A stretch of DNA of 6,149 nt from Armatimonadota bacterium (GTDB lineage Bacteria > Armatimonadota > Fervidibacteria > Fervidibacterales > Fervidibacteraceae). The notes under the pieces are model-generated. The model was given only the letters and a program-made list of their open reading frames with translations, had not been told where the DNA came from and searched no databases. Shown piece by piece: positions 5,963-6,149 of this stretch. Positions within the stretch are counted from its first letter, which is position 1, and each line of letters opens with the position of its first letter. Made by a program: the position numbers and the translations under genes. Where the stretch lies: the NCBI GenBank assembly GCA_026419315.1, contig JANZZQ010000068.1, forward strand, positions 1 to 6,149. The letters are read 5' to 3'.

Positions 5963-6149
5963 ATGGCTCGGGTGGTCGTCATTGACAACTACGATAGTTT
6001 CACCTACAACCTCGTCCAGTATCTCGGCGAGTTGGGCGTCCAGATGCAGGTCTTCCGCAACGACGAGTTGACGCTGGATCAGGTGCGCGCCCTCAAGCCG
6101 ACTCGAATCCTGATTTCGCCAGGGCCGTGCACGCCGAAAGAGGCCGGGC
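5963..6149 (+). CDS. trpG: Anthranilate/aminodeoxychorismate synthase glutamine amidotransferase subunit, N-terminal part
   Basis: First 62 codons, cut by the right edge. TrpG and PabA release ammonia from glutamine for the chorismate-using partner (TrpE or PabB), leading to tryptophan or folate; many bacteria use one protein for both. Seen: the class I amidotransferase opening VVVIDNYDSFTYNLVQYL (4-21) and ISPGPCTP (51-58), the Pro/Gly loop next to the oxyanion hole. The catalytic Cys of the GVCLGHQ motif lies beyond the edge. GAGGTG (5951-5956) six bases before the ATG is a good ribosome site. Codon use differs from its neighbours: about 82 percent of third positions are G or C here, against about 55 percent in the first 60 codons of dprA; all four Gln codons are CAG and all three Glu codons GAG. 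TrpG or PabA cannot be told apart without the next gene. Confidence 0.9.
   Translation, partial: MARVVVIDNYDSFTYNLVQYLGELGVQMQVFRNDELTLDQVRALKPTRILISPGPCTPKEAG

Noticed and set aside
1..6149. CRISPR array, tRNA, rRNA, transposase or phage gene
   Set aside because: No regularly spaced repeats, cloverleaf-like elements, transposase motifs or phage proteins were seen on either strand.

Overview
The window reads as a piece of a bacterial chromosome of roughly balanced base composition. Two genes and one gene start lie leftward on the minus strand or rightward on the plus strand around a divergent intergenic region at about 1995-2328. The best taxonomic hint is the type II pseudopilin-like protein. 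Its helix continues as FPVFSQARAKARQ and its C-terminus carries an H-X9-DG motif. That style is common in Armatimonadota and, more broadly, in Planctomycetes-type genomes with many DUF1559-like proteins. I lean to an Armatimonadota-like organism, but this rests on protein style only.

Minus strand, read right to left. A secreted or pilus-associated pseudopilin with unusually many cysteines (1245-1994) has a good promoter and a strong Shine-Dalgarno site. It is followed by a long inverted repeat ending in a T-rich tract, which is probably its terminator. Beyond it lies the N-terminal 325 residues of an ArnT/PMT-type membrane glycosyltransferase (1-976), cut by the left edge of the window, with its own likely promoter at 1045-1071.

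Plus strand, read left to right. comM/yifB (2329-3858) encodes a ChlI-like AAA+ ATPase. After a 286-289 base gap with a TATAAT box comes a LapA-like protein with two membrane segments and a coiled coil (4148-4678). It is closely coupled to dprA (4694-5818, GTG start). The window ends in the first 62 codons of a glutamine amidotransferase subunit of the TrpG/PabA family (5963-6149), whose codon use differs sharply from its neighbours.

ComM and DprA are both established factors that act on incoming single-stranded DNA in natural transformation: DprA loads RecA and ComM extends the recombination intermediate. Their near-adjacency, with a membrane coiled-coil protein between them, suggests a small DNA-processing neighbourhood. 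The divergent pseudopilin may belong to the cell-surface side, but nothing here ties it to DNA uptake directly. I found no CRISPR array, tRNA, rRNA or insertion sequence. The least explained structure is the interleaved double inverted repeat at 1159-1241, which could form a pseudoknot-like fold after the pseudopilin stop codon. I see no clear case for a wholly new system here.
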